In this document: positions 36,127 through 47,260 of the stretch, piece after piece
Numbering within the stretch: the first letter of the stretch is position 1
Layout of the letters: each line of letters opens with the position of its first letter
NCBI GenBank assembly: GCA_023614405.1
Contig: CM042692.1
Span: 122,071,503 to 122,135,502, forward strand
Direction: 5' to 3'
DNA from: Avena insularis
Lineage: Eukaryota; Streptophyta; Magnoliopsida; Poales; Poaceae
Length of the DNA: 64,000 nt
Notes under the pieces: model-generated
What the model was told of the DNA's origin: nothing
The model's database searches: none
Seen by the model: the letters and a program-made list of their open reading frames with translations, nothing else
Position numbers and translations under genes: made by a program

Positions 36127-36445
36127 CTCATTGGCATATCACCTCACTTCCATTCCAGAATATTTTTTTATATACCAATGTGTAGTGGAGATTGTTAAGT
36201 TGAACTTCTACGTTAAACTTCATGCTACACTAGCTAGCAACTTGAATAGTGGACTATGCCTTGAACTACAAGTTTTCGGCACACTAGTTTCACACAAAAC
36301 CTAGACCGGTACATGGCTGCCGCAGGGCTTCCCCGCGGTTTGGAGCTTATGCGTCATACTCTAGGGCATTTCATGAGTTTATTAGAGAGCACTCAGCTCT
36401 CACGGACTGCGACATTTAATAGTCAAACTCATATAGGTGTGTTCC
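36127..36445 (-). other. 3' interior of the Copia-type element, cut by element D
   Basis: About 320 bp upstream (in sense) of the purine tract, with no clear protein domain. It ends at 36445, where the LTR of element D starts. GTTCC (36441-36445) would be one copy of the D target duplication; the other copy is outside the window. Confidence 0.55.
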
Positions 36446-37937
36446 TGTCAACACCCAGATTTTTAATCCCAGATGCCTGTTATACCATACCTCGCAATCC
36501 TAGGATTACCATTTTTGTGAGACATAACAGAATTGGTACCATAGTACATCATTCATTACAAACCATAATAAAGGTCTTACAAATAAAGGATCTCATGATC
36601 CAGTCTTAATACAATCAAAGCAGCAGAAAGTAAACGTTGTAGGGCTCCATCTTCAAGGTCACAGGCAATGCTGACGATGGGAGATGATCCTAGTTGTCAT
36701 AGACCTCCTGTTGTCCATCTTCCTGGTAGTCCTCCTCATAGTCTGGCCACAGGAATAGCCAGGGACAAAGCCATGAGTACTCTTTAAGTACTCGCAAACT
36801 ATCACTAGTAATTAAGGCAGTTCTAGTAGGAATCTTAAGCTCTAGGTTTATTTGCAAAAAGCCAGGTTTATTTCATAAGGAGTTCAAAAGTAAAGAACCT
36901 AATTTAATTTTCTGCATCACCTAAGTGGGAACCTAGTTTTCATGTCCACAACCCTATTGTGGTCAAGTCAAGGTCATAGTTCAATTCACAAGTCATTTTT
37001 GAAAACATCTGACAACGAAACAGTATGGCCACTCCAACTGTCCATGACCGCGGACGTGGCTATTCAAATAGTTTGACACTCTACAGAGGTGGTACATTTT
37101 CACCACAATATTCGATACATCCATCAGGGATAAGCCTGAATCATCATACTTAGTATGCGGATAATCAATCATAACCTTTCAATTACGCACTCTAGTATAT
37201 GCACCTCCCCTATGAGCTTGGCCTCCCAGCCATGGCCATCTGCCATCCTAGGCACTGCATAGGTGGACATTCACATTCACGAGGTAGCCTCAGCTCAACC
37301 TCTTTCCATGAGGGAACCCATACTAAGGCATATAAACTTCCAGTTAAGCCCTACCCAATTCAGGTATTGCGGTTGTAGGGTAAAATTGGAATGGTATCGC
37401 ATCCGAACCCAACCATCAGTGTTTATCAAAACTAAGGCTCATGCCTCAAGAAGTTTCATCATCAAACCATTGTGTTTCAGAACACATGTCAAAACATTTC
37501 AATAGAATGAATCACCATTCTAAGGTTTTCATAATCATTTTCTCCAAGTATTCCCATCTAAAGTGATCGGTAGTAGTTTAGCACTAGCAACTATCAATGG
37601 GGGGGGTGTCACTAATAAGGGGTGCTAATCAAGTGTAACTATCCAAATCTAGTTTTATGCTTTTTATGGCATCTAAGTATAACTACCTAGGCCTAGTTGT
37701 ATGCTCTTTATGGCATCTATCCTATTTTTCCAATACTCACAAATTACTAACTAAAGGTAAAGAACTTTGGTAAAAGTAAAAGAATAAAGCTTGCAAGTAA
37801 AACTTGGGATTGGTATAATCAAGGTTGCATAACCAAAGCATGCCTACTTCATCTTGCATAGGTTATCTTGCAAGGATGGCTTGCATAGTTAACTTGTAGT
37901 GTTAGGCTTGCCTTGAGTAGTGCAGTTGTTGAAGTTC

Positions 37938-37982
37938 TCTTCTTCTTCTTCTTCTTCTTCTTCTTCTTCTTCTTCTTCTTCG
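37938..37982. repeat. (TTC)n microsatellite
   Basis: About 15 perfect TTC units, followed by CCTCCTCC, inside the LTR of element D. Confidence 0.92.
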
Positions 37983-39168
37983 TAGTACTCCTCCTCCTCG
38001 TTGCCCGTCTCGGTACTAGCATCTATAAAGGAATACAAGGTAAACAATTAGTAAACAATACTCAAGTACTTCTATTTAGCACACTAAGGCTCACACTTGA
38101 TGATCTAGCATCATCACAAACATCACATGAAATAAAGACCTAGTCTTATTTATCTTATTTTGGAAAAGTAATTTCTACTCACTGAAAATACTTAAGATTT
38201 ATTATTCTCCAATTAAAATATGGGATCATGTTGACACATGTCATCACCACATATTCAAATACTTGGGAATGTGATTTCAAGTGGTGGTCACATTTTATAA
38301 AGGTTAAAATTACTATTTAATAAAATTAAAGTGACTAGAAATGCCTATATAGCATTCTTTTAGTACTAGTCCAAGATCACTGCATGGAAACCTAAATATT
38401 TTTACATATTCTAATAGATCTTGTCAAATGTGATTTTTTAGAGTTGGAATCAACTTAAAAGCATTTATGGTTGATTTTTGAAAAATGTTTGAAGTGGAAA
38501 AAGCCTCTATCTTGTTATTTTTACTATAGGTGATCTATAATTTCAAATGGTTTCAATCCAATGGGGTTGGGTAGATATTTTGAATACCTTTCCAACAAAA
38601 TTGGAATCAAGCAATTTGGTTCAGTAGATCTTTTTTAATTGAATTTCAAAGTCACTGACATATTAGGGTTTTGAAAATAAAAGAAAAATCTAAATTTGAA
38701 CGCGGGGCGAGCGCGGGAACGATACTGGGCCGGGCCAACTGCACAGCACGCACGCAGCTGGCTGCTGACAAGTGGGTCCCACGCATCAGCGACTAAACTA
38801 AACCAAAACGGTACGCTCTATCTGGGCCGTGCGATTAGAGCGCGATCGATGACTGAGCATCATCGTCTCTGTCGCACAACGTCAGCGAGAACTGAACCCT
38901 AACGCGGCAGTGGGGGTATGTGGGGGCTCACCAGGGCTCCAGCTAGACTTGGTGATGGGGGCAATCGAACGTGTCGAGGCCGGTGAGTCGAATGGTGGGC
39001 ACGGCGGCTCTTGGGGTGGCTCCTAGCTCCAGTTCCTCTTCTCCTATGTGGCGGCGGGCTCTGGTGAAATTCTAGTGGGCTGGTGCTCGCCTTGCTCCGG
39101 GGAGAGGTGTGGGAGATTTCAGAGAGAGGGGATGAGCTGGTGTGGCAAATGAGGGCTGGGGTGGCCTC

Positions 39169-39176
39169 TATTTATA
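39169..39176 (-). promoter_or_regulatory. TATA box of the element D LTR
   Basis: TATAAATA on the minus strand, in the context GGTGTATAAATAGAGGCC. It has the right orientation for the element's own transcript. Confidence 0.65.
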
Positions 39177-40432
39177 CACCGGCGAGAGGGGCAGAGCGGC
39201 ATGGCTCGGGCTCGTTGGCGACGTTGTTGCAGTGAGCTATTGGCATGGCTGAGGGTAGGGGTCGATGTGGTGCTTCAGGGGGGTTGTCATGCGAGTGATG
39301 GCGCAGTAAGGGGCGGTCGAGAACGGTCGGGAGAGGTCCGTGTTCTGTGCAGGAACAACGGTGTTTGAGACGGCGCATAGTGGCCACGGTTCGTGCAACG
39401 GTGAACAGGCGTGTCTGGGGAGTAGCTAGGGTCGTGGTGAGTGCGGGCACACGCAGAGAGGGCAAGTCTCGGCGTGTGTGCGCGTGTTAACTGCGGCACT
39501 CTGGCGCGCTCTTGGCATGGCAGACAGAGAAGTGGGCGGCGATTACGGCTGGTCCACGACGTGTCTTCGGTCGAGGGGTGGACAGGAGGTGGCGGTGAAG
39601 TGTCGCCTATCTCCTAGACATCATGGGAGAGGGCAGCGCAGTCTGTGGTGAGCGGTGCTTGGTCGACCGACATGGTGAGCTCGAGCGGCGCTGCACTGGT
39701 GCGAACGGCAAAGGGGGAGCTTGTCCACTGCGCTGCTGGGCACTAGGGGAGACCGGGGAGAGAAATGGGGCACAGTACAGAGAAAAATACTGCTCGGAAC
39801 AGTGATTGTTAGGCAAGGTTTTACTATTGTCTGCCAGGTGCTCGACCAAATGGCCGCATGAATTAAAGATTTGAATTTTTGGATGAATTTTGGTGAGTGT
39901 ATTTTTCACATGCTTGGGTGTCTAGGGTTGCTGGGAAAAGTCAAGGTGAATTGATTTGAGTGGTTTTTGAAAAGTGGTGATCTTAGTACATACACTTGAT
40001 TCAATTTTGAAATGTCTCTCAAAGGGATTTAAAAATAGTTTTTGTCTTTTTGTAAGGTTTGCTTGGATTCACTTTTACTTGCTCTAGCAAGGGGTGAAAA
40101 GATTTGGAAATGTTTCTGTTAGAAATCTTTTACTAGGAACACTCAAAGTGGTCTAGTGGATATTTTTGGTCAAAATGACCATTTGATCATATGATTCATA
40201 TTTGATTTTCTTTTCTTTTCATTTAGTTTGTACATGGCCTAGATGATGTAGTATTCATCTTTAAACCATTCCTTATCATTTGTAGAAATAAAACATGGCA
40301 ATTGCACTCATTCATACACTAATGCAATTCACACATACACTCATATGAGATTTAATAAGAAAAGTTTTTGTTAATCCTAAACTTGGGTGATTAGAACTTG
40401 CTAATCTTGTTTAATATTTTTGGGGTGTTACA

Positions 40433-40470
40433 AACCTTCCCTCCTTAAACAAAATCTCGTCCCGAGATTT
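40433..40470 (-). other. Polypurine tract and adjacent inverted repeat of element D
   Basis: In sense, TTTAAGGAGGGAAGGTT precedes the LTR start TGTAACACCCC. Just upstream lies an inverted repeat with arms AAATCTCG / CGAGATTT (40452-40470). The LARD-like element has the same arrangement at 25394-25431, although the LTRs differ. Confidence 0.8.
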
Positions 40471-40478
40471 AAGAAAAA

Positions 40479-43163
40479 CTAGGAACTAAAGAGATTTGGA
40501 AACTCAGTCCTAATGTAAACTTCTCGCTCCCAAGTAGCTTCTTCTTCAGTATGGTTGCTCCACTGGATCTTGAGAAACTTGATACTCCGGGTCCTGGTGG
40601 TTCTGAAGGCTTCTTCCAAAATACGAATGGGTACTTCACGATAGGTTAGATCCTTGTTGATATCTATGGCTCGGTGATCGATGTTCTTGAACACTTCGGT
40701 CTTCTCTGGAACTTCTAGGCATTTGCGAAGTAACGAGATATGGAACACATCATGTATGGATGACATCTCCTCCGGCAGTTCTAGTTGATATGATACTTCT
40801 CCTCGGTGATTCAAAATCTTGAAGGGTCCAATATATCTGGGGGCTAACTTCCCTTTAAGTTGAAAACGATGCATTCCTTTCAAGGGTGATACTTTGAGAT
40901 ATACAAAATCTCTGACATTAAAGGTCAGGTCTCGACGTCTTTTGTCAGCATAACTCTTCTGTCTGGATTGTGCGGTCTTGAGGTGTTCACGGACTTTGTG
41001 AACCTTCTCTTCGGCTTCTTGTAGGATGTCGGGTCCGAAGATCTAACTCTCTCCTACTTGCGACCAATTCAAGGGGGTACGACACTTCCTTCCATACAGA
41101 AATTCAAAGGAGGCCATTTGCAAACTAGCTTGATAACTATTGTTGTATGAGAATTCTGCAAAAGGCAGACCATCTTCCCATTTTGATCCATATTCTAGCA
41201 CACAAGCTCTCAACATATCTTCTAAGATTTGGTTGACTCTTTCAATTTGTCCATCGGTTTGCGGGTGATAGGCTGTGCTAAAGTTCAGCTTGGTTCCTAA
41301 TCCTTCTTGGACTTTCTGCCAAAATCTTGAGGTAAACTGGGTTCCTCGATCCGACACTATGGTATTAGGGGTTCCATGCAAACTGATGATTCTAGCTATG
41401 TACAGCTCTGCTAGCTTCGAACTCTGGTAGGTGGTCCTGACAGGTATAAAATGGGCTACCTTGGACAGTCTATCAACTATGACCCAAATAGAGTCATTTC
41501 CCCTACTAGAGGTAGGCAAACCGGCGATGAAATCCATTCCGACAGAATCCCATTTCCATTTTGGAATCTGCAATGGTTGCAAAAGTCCTGCGGGTCGCTG
41601 ATGTTCTGCTTTGACTCTCTGGCAGATATCACACTTGGCTATGTAGCTTCTGATTTCTATCTTCATCTTATGCCACCAAAATTGCTCCTTCAAATCCTGA
41701 TACATGTTTGTTCCTCCCGGGTGAATAGAATAAAGAGTATCATGAGCTTCCTGCATGATGACTTGCTTCAACTCGGAATCTGCTGGTACACAGATACGTC
41801 CTTTGTACCACAAAAACTCCTTCTTCATCTTTGGTGAATCCGGTTACCTTCCCTGTACCGATACGACGCTTGATTCCGTCGATACTTGCATTTCCTTTCC
41901 GGGCTTCCTTGATCTGACTGATCAAAGTGGGTTGAAGTTCAATACTAGCTAGGAATCCTTCACTAACTATCTCCATTCTAAACTTCTCCAACTCTTCATG
42001 CAAACTTGGCCAGGCTTTTTTAATCATGGTGTTTAATCTACACGGCATTCTACTAAGAGGATCTGCTACCACATTGGCTTTGCCGGGGTGATAGTGAATG
42101 TCAAGGTCATAATCCTTGATTAACTCTATCCATCTCCTTTGCCTCATATTCAACTCCTTCTGGGTGAAGATAAACTTCAGACTCTTGTGATCCGAATAAA
42201 TCTCACAGTGGTTACCCATAAGGTAATGATGCCAGGTCTTCAAAGCTAAAACTACGGCTGCAAGTTCTAAGTCATGGGTAGGGTAGTTTTGCTCATGTTG
42301 CTTTAGTTGTCTAGACAGATATGATATGACTTTGCCTTCTTGCATCAACACACATCCGAGACCAATCTTGGATGCATCACAATACACATCAAAAGTCTTC
42401 TTGATATCCGGCATAATCAGAATTGGGGCTGAAATCAATCTCTTCTTGAGCTCTTGAAAACTTGCTTCACATTTGTCCGTCCATTCAAACTTCTGATCTT
42501 TCTTCAACAGCTTGGTCAGCGGTCTTGCGATGCTTGAAAATCCTTCTACGAACTTGCGGTAATATCCCGCTAATCTGAGAAATGCACGGACTTGGGTTTG
42601 AGTGGTTGGGGTTTTCCATTCTTCAACATCCTTAATCTTGGTGGGATCGACAGCAATTCCTCCTGCCGACATGATATGTCCTAGGAATCCTAGTTCCTTC
42701 AACCAGAACTCACATTTGCTAAACTTGGCATACAACTGATGTTCTATAAGGGTTTCACGGATGGTTCTTAGGTGTAGTTCATGGTTTTCTTCTAACTTGG
42801 AATTGGTCAGAATATCATCGATAAAAACAACGACAAACTTATCCAGGAAGTTCATAAAAATCTTATTCATGAGATTCATGAAATAAGCGGGGGCATTGGT
42901 TAAATCAAAAGACATGACAATGTACTCATACAATCCATATCTGGTGGTGAAGGCGGTCTTTGGGATATCCGTTGCACGAATCTTAAGTTGATGATAACCA
43001 GTTCTAAGATCAATCTTAGAAAACACTCTGGCACCAGTCAACTAGTCAAACAGATCTTCTATCTTCGGTAGTGGGTACTTGTTGTTGATGGTGACATCAT
43101 TCAGCTTCTGGTAATTCGTGCATAAACGGTTACCTCCATCTTTCTTATCCACAAAAAAAACAG
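40479..43163 (-). pseudogene. Element D pol: RT C-part, RNase H, integrase, chromodomain
   Basis: Sense order: the RT palm with VVVFIDDIL (catalytic DD kept), RNase H with [10 protein letters not shown] and YSDHKSL, and integrase with an HHCC zinc finger (H...H...CDIC), SDRGTQFTSRFW and the family catalytic Glu region in HPQTDGQIERVNQ. A chromodomain end, [16 protein letters not shown], follows. Visible breaks are a TAG in RT near 43027-43032, a frameshift between RNase H and integrase near 41740-41830, and a TAG after the integrase core at 41043-41045. The N-terminal RT segment stops at the element C junction (43168). The domain order and chromodomain place it in Del/Tekay. It cannot make a full polyprotein. 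Confidence 0.92.
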
Positions 43164-43168
43164 GCGAT

Positions 43169-44567
43169 TGATATGTTGCAAACGTATCTATAATTTTTGA
43201 TGTTCCATGCTTGTTTTATATCTACTTTCTTATGTTTTGTCCACACTTTGGAGTATTTTTATACACTTTCCTGGACTAACCTATTAACAAGATGCCACAG
43301 TGCCAGTTGCCTGTTTTCTACTGTTTTTGGTTCCAGGAAAGTCAGAAAATCAATATTCTCGGAATTGGATGGGACAAAAGCCAATATGCCTATTTTTCCT
43401 GGAGCAACACGGAAACACGAAGCAGAGACGGAGTATGGCACCAGGGTGGGCACACCATATGGTGGCGCAGGCTAGCCCTGGTCGCGCCATCAGGTGGTGT
43501 GGGCCCCCTGGCCGCCCACCGACCTTGCCTCTTCGCCTATAAGATGCCTCCTGATGCAAAAACCCTAAATCGACCAGCCTCCAGCCATGAAAAGTTCCGC
43601 AGCACCGCCGCTACCGAAGGGGAGATTCGGGGGATAGAAAGTCTCTGTTACGGCACCTTGCCGGAACAGGGAAGTGCCCCCGGAGCCATCTCCATTGATC
43701 TCCACCATCATCTCCATCGCCGTTGCTGATTCCCATGATGAGGAGGGAGTAGTTCTTCCTTGAGGCTAAGGGTTCTACCGGTAGCTATGTGTTCATCTCT
43801 CTCTCTATGATGATCATATTGTGATCATGAGCTTTGTAATCAAGTAGATCTACCTTGCTACTCAAGTGCTTTAATATATCTCTACTCTCCCCATGTGTGT
43901 GAAAGTGACAGCGTGCACACCATGGTGGCACTTAGGCTAGAGATTACAAATACTTGTTATGAGTTATATTTGGAGTTGGATGTCTCTATGAAATTGTGGT
44001 GTTTGTTGGAACCATCTAGAGCTCAAGGTGACAGTGTGGGGTTATATAGATGAGGAAACCAAACTTTGAGGAGTGCTGTTATATCCCTACCATGGATTAG
44101 AGTGTCCAACCGGAGAGTAGTTCAGAGTAGTATCATGAAGAGAAGATATTTATATGAGAGTGTTCACTAGTGAAAGTATGATCCCTAGGCCTTGTTTCTA
44201 AGCATTGAAACACCGTTTGCAACTAGATCTGTTACATGTTTGCTTGCTTCCATCTTTATTTCAGTTTGCCTTTAGTCTCAACCACACACCATCAAAGCTA
44301 TTTTCTGGCACCACTTGTATTTCACTATCTCTTTGCCGAACTAGTGCACCTATACACCTGACAAGTGTATTGGGTGTGTTGGGGACACAAGAGACTTCTT
44401 GTATCTTGATTGCAGGGTTGCTTGAGAGGGGATACCTTTCACCACTTCCTCCCTGAGTTCGATAAACCTTGGGTGATCCACTTAAGGGGAAACTTGCTGC
44501 TGTTCTACAAACCTCTGCACTTGGAGGCCCAACAACTGTCTACAAGAATAGAAGTGCGTAGACATCA
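43169..44567 (+). repeat. 5' LTR of element C
   Basis: 1,399 bp, TGATATGTTGCAAACG to GCGTAGACATCA. Promoter hairpin arms lie at 43451-43457 and 43495-43501, with a second nested pair at 43463-43468 and 43484-43489. TATAAG (43538-43543) and AAACCCTAA (43560-43568) follow. Compared with the 3' copy it lacks about 18 bp near 44308. The first about 330 bp resemble family-B LTRs. Confidence 0.92.
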
Positions 44568-44600
44568 AGCTATTTTCTAAGCGCTGCCGGGAGGTAAGGT
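44568..44600 (+). other. Degenerate primer-binding region of element C
   Basis: Follows the LTR as AGCTATTTTCTAAGCGCTGC, a damaged version of the TTTTCTGGCGCCGTTGCCGG seen in A and B. Confidence 0.55.
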
Positions 44601-44698
44601 AAAAGGTACTCACATCCTCCGGTGTGAGTGCTCGAAGTTATTTCCTTTAGATTCTGCAATTTTGTCTTTTTGTTTCTTGGTTTCACTAGTTAGGCTTA

Positions 44699-47260
44699 AT
44701 GGAAAACAACAACAAAATAAGAGAGGTTTTTAGTATTTTTTCTAATGTAGAACATGAATTGTCTGAAAAGAAAATTAAAAAACCCATGGAACTTTCTTTG
44801 CATGCTAATAGCAATGTTATTAGTATGAATCTTTTGAACACCTTTGTTACTAATGCTATGGAAATGTCTAAGCTTGGGGAAGTTAGTTTTTCATGAAAAT
44901 GATCTTTTTAGTTCCCCAGCTTTAAAGAAGAAAATTTGCTCTGATGATACTTTATCTCCCATATGTGGTAATTCTAATGATACTTGTGATATTTTAAATC
45001 CACATACTGAAAGCATCCCTTTTAAAATACCTATAAAAATTGTTGAACATGTTATGAATAACTGTTATTTTGGAGATGGAACTGTCCATCCTGATGATCA
45101 TTTACTCTTTATAAACGAATTATGCGATTTGTTCAAGTGTGCAGGTATTTCAATGAACCAAGTTAAGAGGAAGCTATTCCCTTTTTCACTTAAGGGCAAA
45201 GCAAGGGAGTGGTATGAGCTACTAGATGATCCTCATCATTTGGAGTGGAAGGAACTTGAATCTCTCTTTTACTCTAAATTTTATCCTCATGAAATTTATA
45301 AAGATAGGAATTACATTAATCATTTTCATCCACATGATGGAGAAAGTATTGCCCAAGCATGGGGGAGATTGAAGTCACTAATGCTCAAATGTCCCATTCA
45401 TGAGCTCCCTAGTAATATTGTTATTAATAATTTCTATGCTAGGCTTTCAGGACATTACAAGGACTATCTAGATACTTGTTTAGAGGGATCCTTCACAAGT
45501 AAGGAGGTCAAAGCTAAGTGGGATGTTCTTGAAACAATTCAAAGCAATACCGAAGATTGGGATAACGACAAAGGTAAAGAACCAAGTATAAACTATGAGT
45601 ATGATTGCATTAAGTCTTTCACTGAAACTGCTGATTTTCAAGAGCTTAGTTCTAAATATGGTATTAATCCTCAAATTCTTGTTGATTGTTTAAAGCCTTT
45701 GCTTCTCATATTAATGCTCCTAAAGAAAAATGGGACATGTATCATGAGCCTTTTAAAGACACTTGCATGGAAAATGAAATTGTTATTATTGATAGCAATA
45801 AACATGCTCAAACCTCTGAAAGTACTATTTCTTATAAGCATGTTAATTTTTGTGGAATACATAGACCTTGTGAGAATAATCAAATTGAACAAGAATATTG
45901 TATCACCCACAGGAATGAAAAAACTAGAATGTGGTATATGGCTTTAAATGATCTTGGTAAAAAAGTTTGTGCCCTTTATCCTTTTATTTGTGAACTTTTC
46001 TTTGAAGTGGGTCATTTCAATTTTCAATGCTCAGGCCATAATAATAGCCCTTCTAATCCAATGAGTACTGCAAGTTTGTATTGTGATCACATGATCTCTC
46101 CTAATCAGCATGATGAACTTACATTATTTTTGGGGTGTGAAGAGTTATCAAGAAAAACTTCTTTGGTAGATATGAGTGCTTTTGGTATGAATAACGTCTT
46201 GCATGATTGTCATCTTTATTGTGTTGATAATTGCCACACAAATACTTACATACCAAATATTATAAAAGATGAGGGTTTACCAAAATATGACAGGACTAAT
46301 ATGTGTTTTGATCTTATTAATGAAAAGGAGGAATCCTCCAAAGTTTCTTCTATTGTCTCTAACAATAAACCAGGGTATATGGAGAAGCTTCCTTTCAGGC
46401 CTCTCCCTCCCAAAGAGAAGAAGAAAAAGAAGAAGAGGAGGAGTAAAAGGAGAGAGGAAACAGTATTTTCCCCTAAGCATGTTGCAACTATTATAGTTTT
46501 TGATGAGTCTGAACTCGATGATGTTCCTATGCCTATTACCTATAGTAGTGATCATGATTGGGAAAAGCACACTACTTTTGATATTGAAAATCTCTTCGAT
46601 ACCAATTCTAAAAATGATGATATTAATAATTGTTGTACTATTAGTGCTATCCATGTTCCTCCCAATGATGAACACACTTTGGAAGATAATTATTCTATTG
46701 CTTATGATGATACTACACCTCCAATATATGATGATTGCAATGATGAATATGATATTTTCAGTCCACCTACTATTGAGGAGAAAATTAATTATGATTACAA
46801 TATGCCTCCTATATTTGATGATTATGGTGATGAGAATAATAATGATAGCTATTTTGTTGAATTTGCTCCCACTACAATTAATAAGAATGACTATATTTAT
46901 GTGGGGAGTATTAATTCTTTTATGCATATGGCTCATGATAAGAATGTTTTATGTGATAGTTATATTGTTAATTTTATTCATGATGCTACTGAAAGTTATT
47001 ATGAGAGAGGGAAACATGGTTTTATGTATTTCAACAATATTAAGTTTCCCCTCTTTATGTTGAAAGTCTTGAAGTTGCACTTGTTTTGCTTTACTATGCT
47101 TGTTGCTTTGTGCTTTCATGACTTGTTTCTTTACAAGATTCCTATGCATAGGAAGTGGGTTAGACTTAAATGTGCTACGAATTTGCTTCTTGATTCTCTC
47201 TTTTACTTCAATTCATATTTCTTATGTGAGCATCTTCTCAAACTAGCATGCCTAACTTAA
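44699..47260 (+). pseudogene. Element C gag-type ORF with basic, acidic and membrane-like C-terminal parts
   Basis: One long coding region read in three pieces, with a shift near 44880 and a compensating shift near 45690. Sense order: an N-terminal MENNNK segment; a retrotransposon gag domain (FSLKGKAREWYELLDD, ESLFYSKFYPHE, AQAWGRLKSLMLKCPIHELP); a zinc-knuckle relic CELFFEVGHFNFQC, with one Cys replaced by Phe; a Lys/Arg run (KEKKKKKKRRSKRREE) that could act as a nuclear signal; a long Asp/Asn/Tyr-rich acidic part; and a hydrophobic C-terminus (about 47040-47240) with LKLHLFCFTMLVALCFHDLF. There is no protease, RT or integrase. Element A has the same C-terminus. Function of the tail is unknown; an envelope-like role is only a guess. 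Confidence 0.75.

Larger units (their letters stand above)
36446..40432 (-). repeat. 3' LTR of element D
   Basis: On the plus strand it runs from TGTCAACACCC to TGGGGTGTTACA. Long LTRs of this size are typical of Del/Tekay chromoviruses. It has a clean TATAAATA on the minus strand (39169-39176) after a GC-rich U3 segment (38700-39170), and a (TTC)n run at 37938-37982. Confidence 0.88.
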
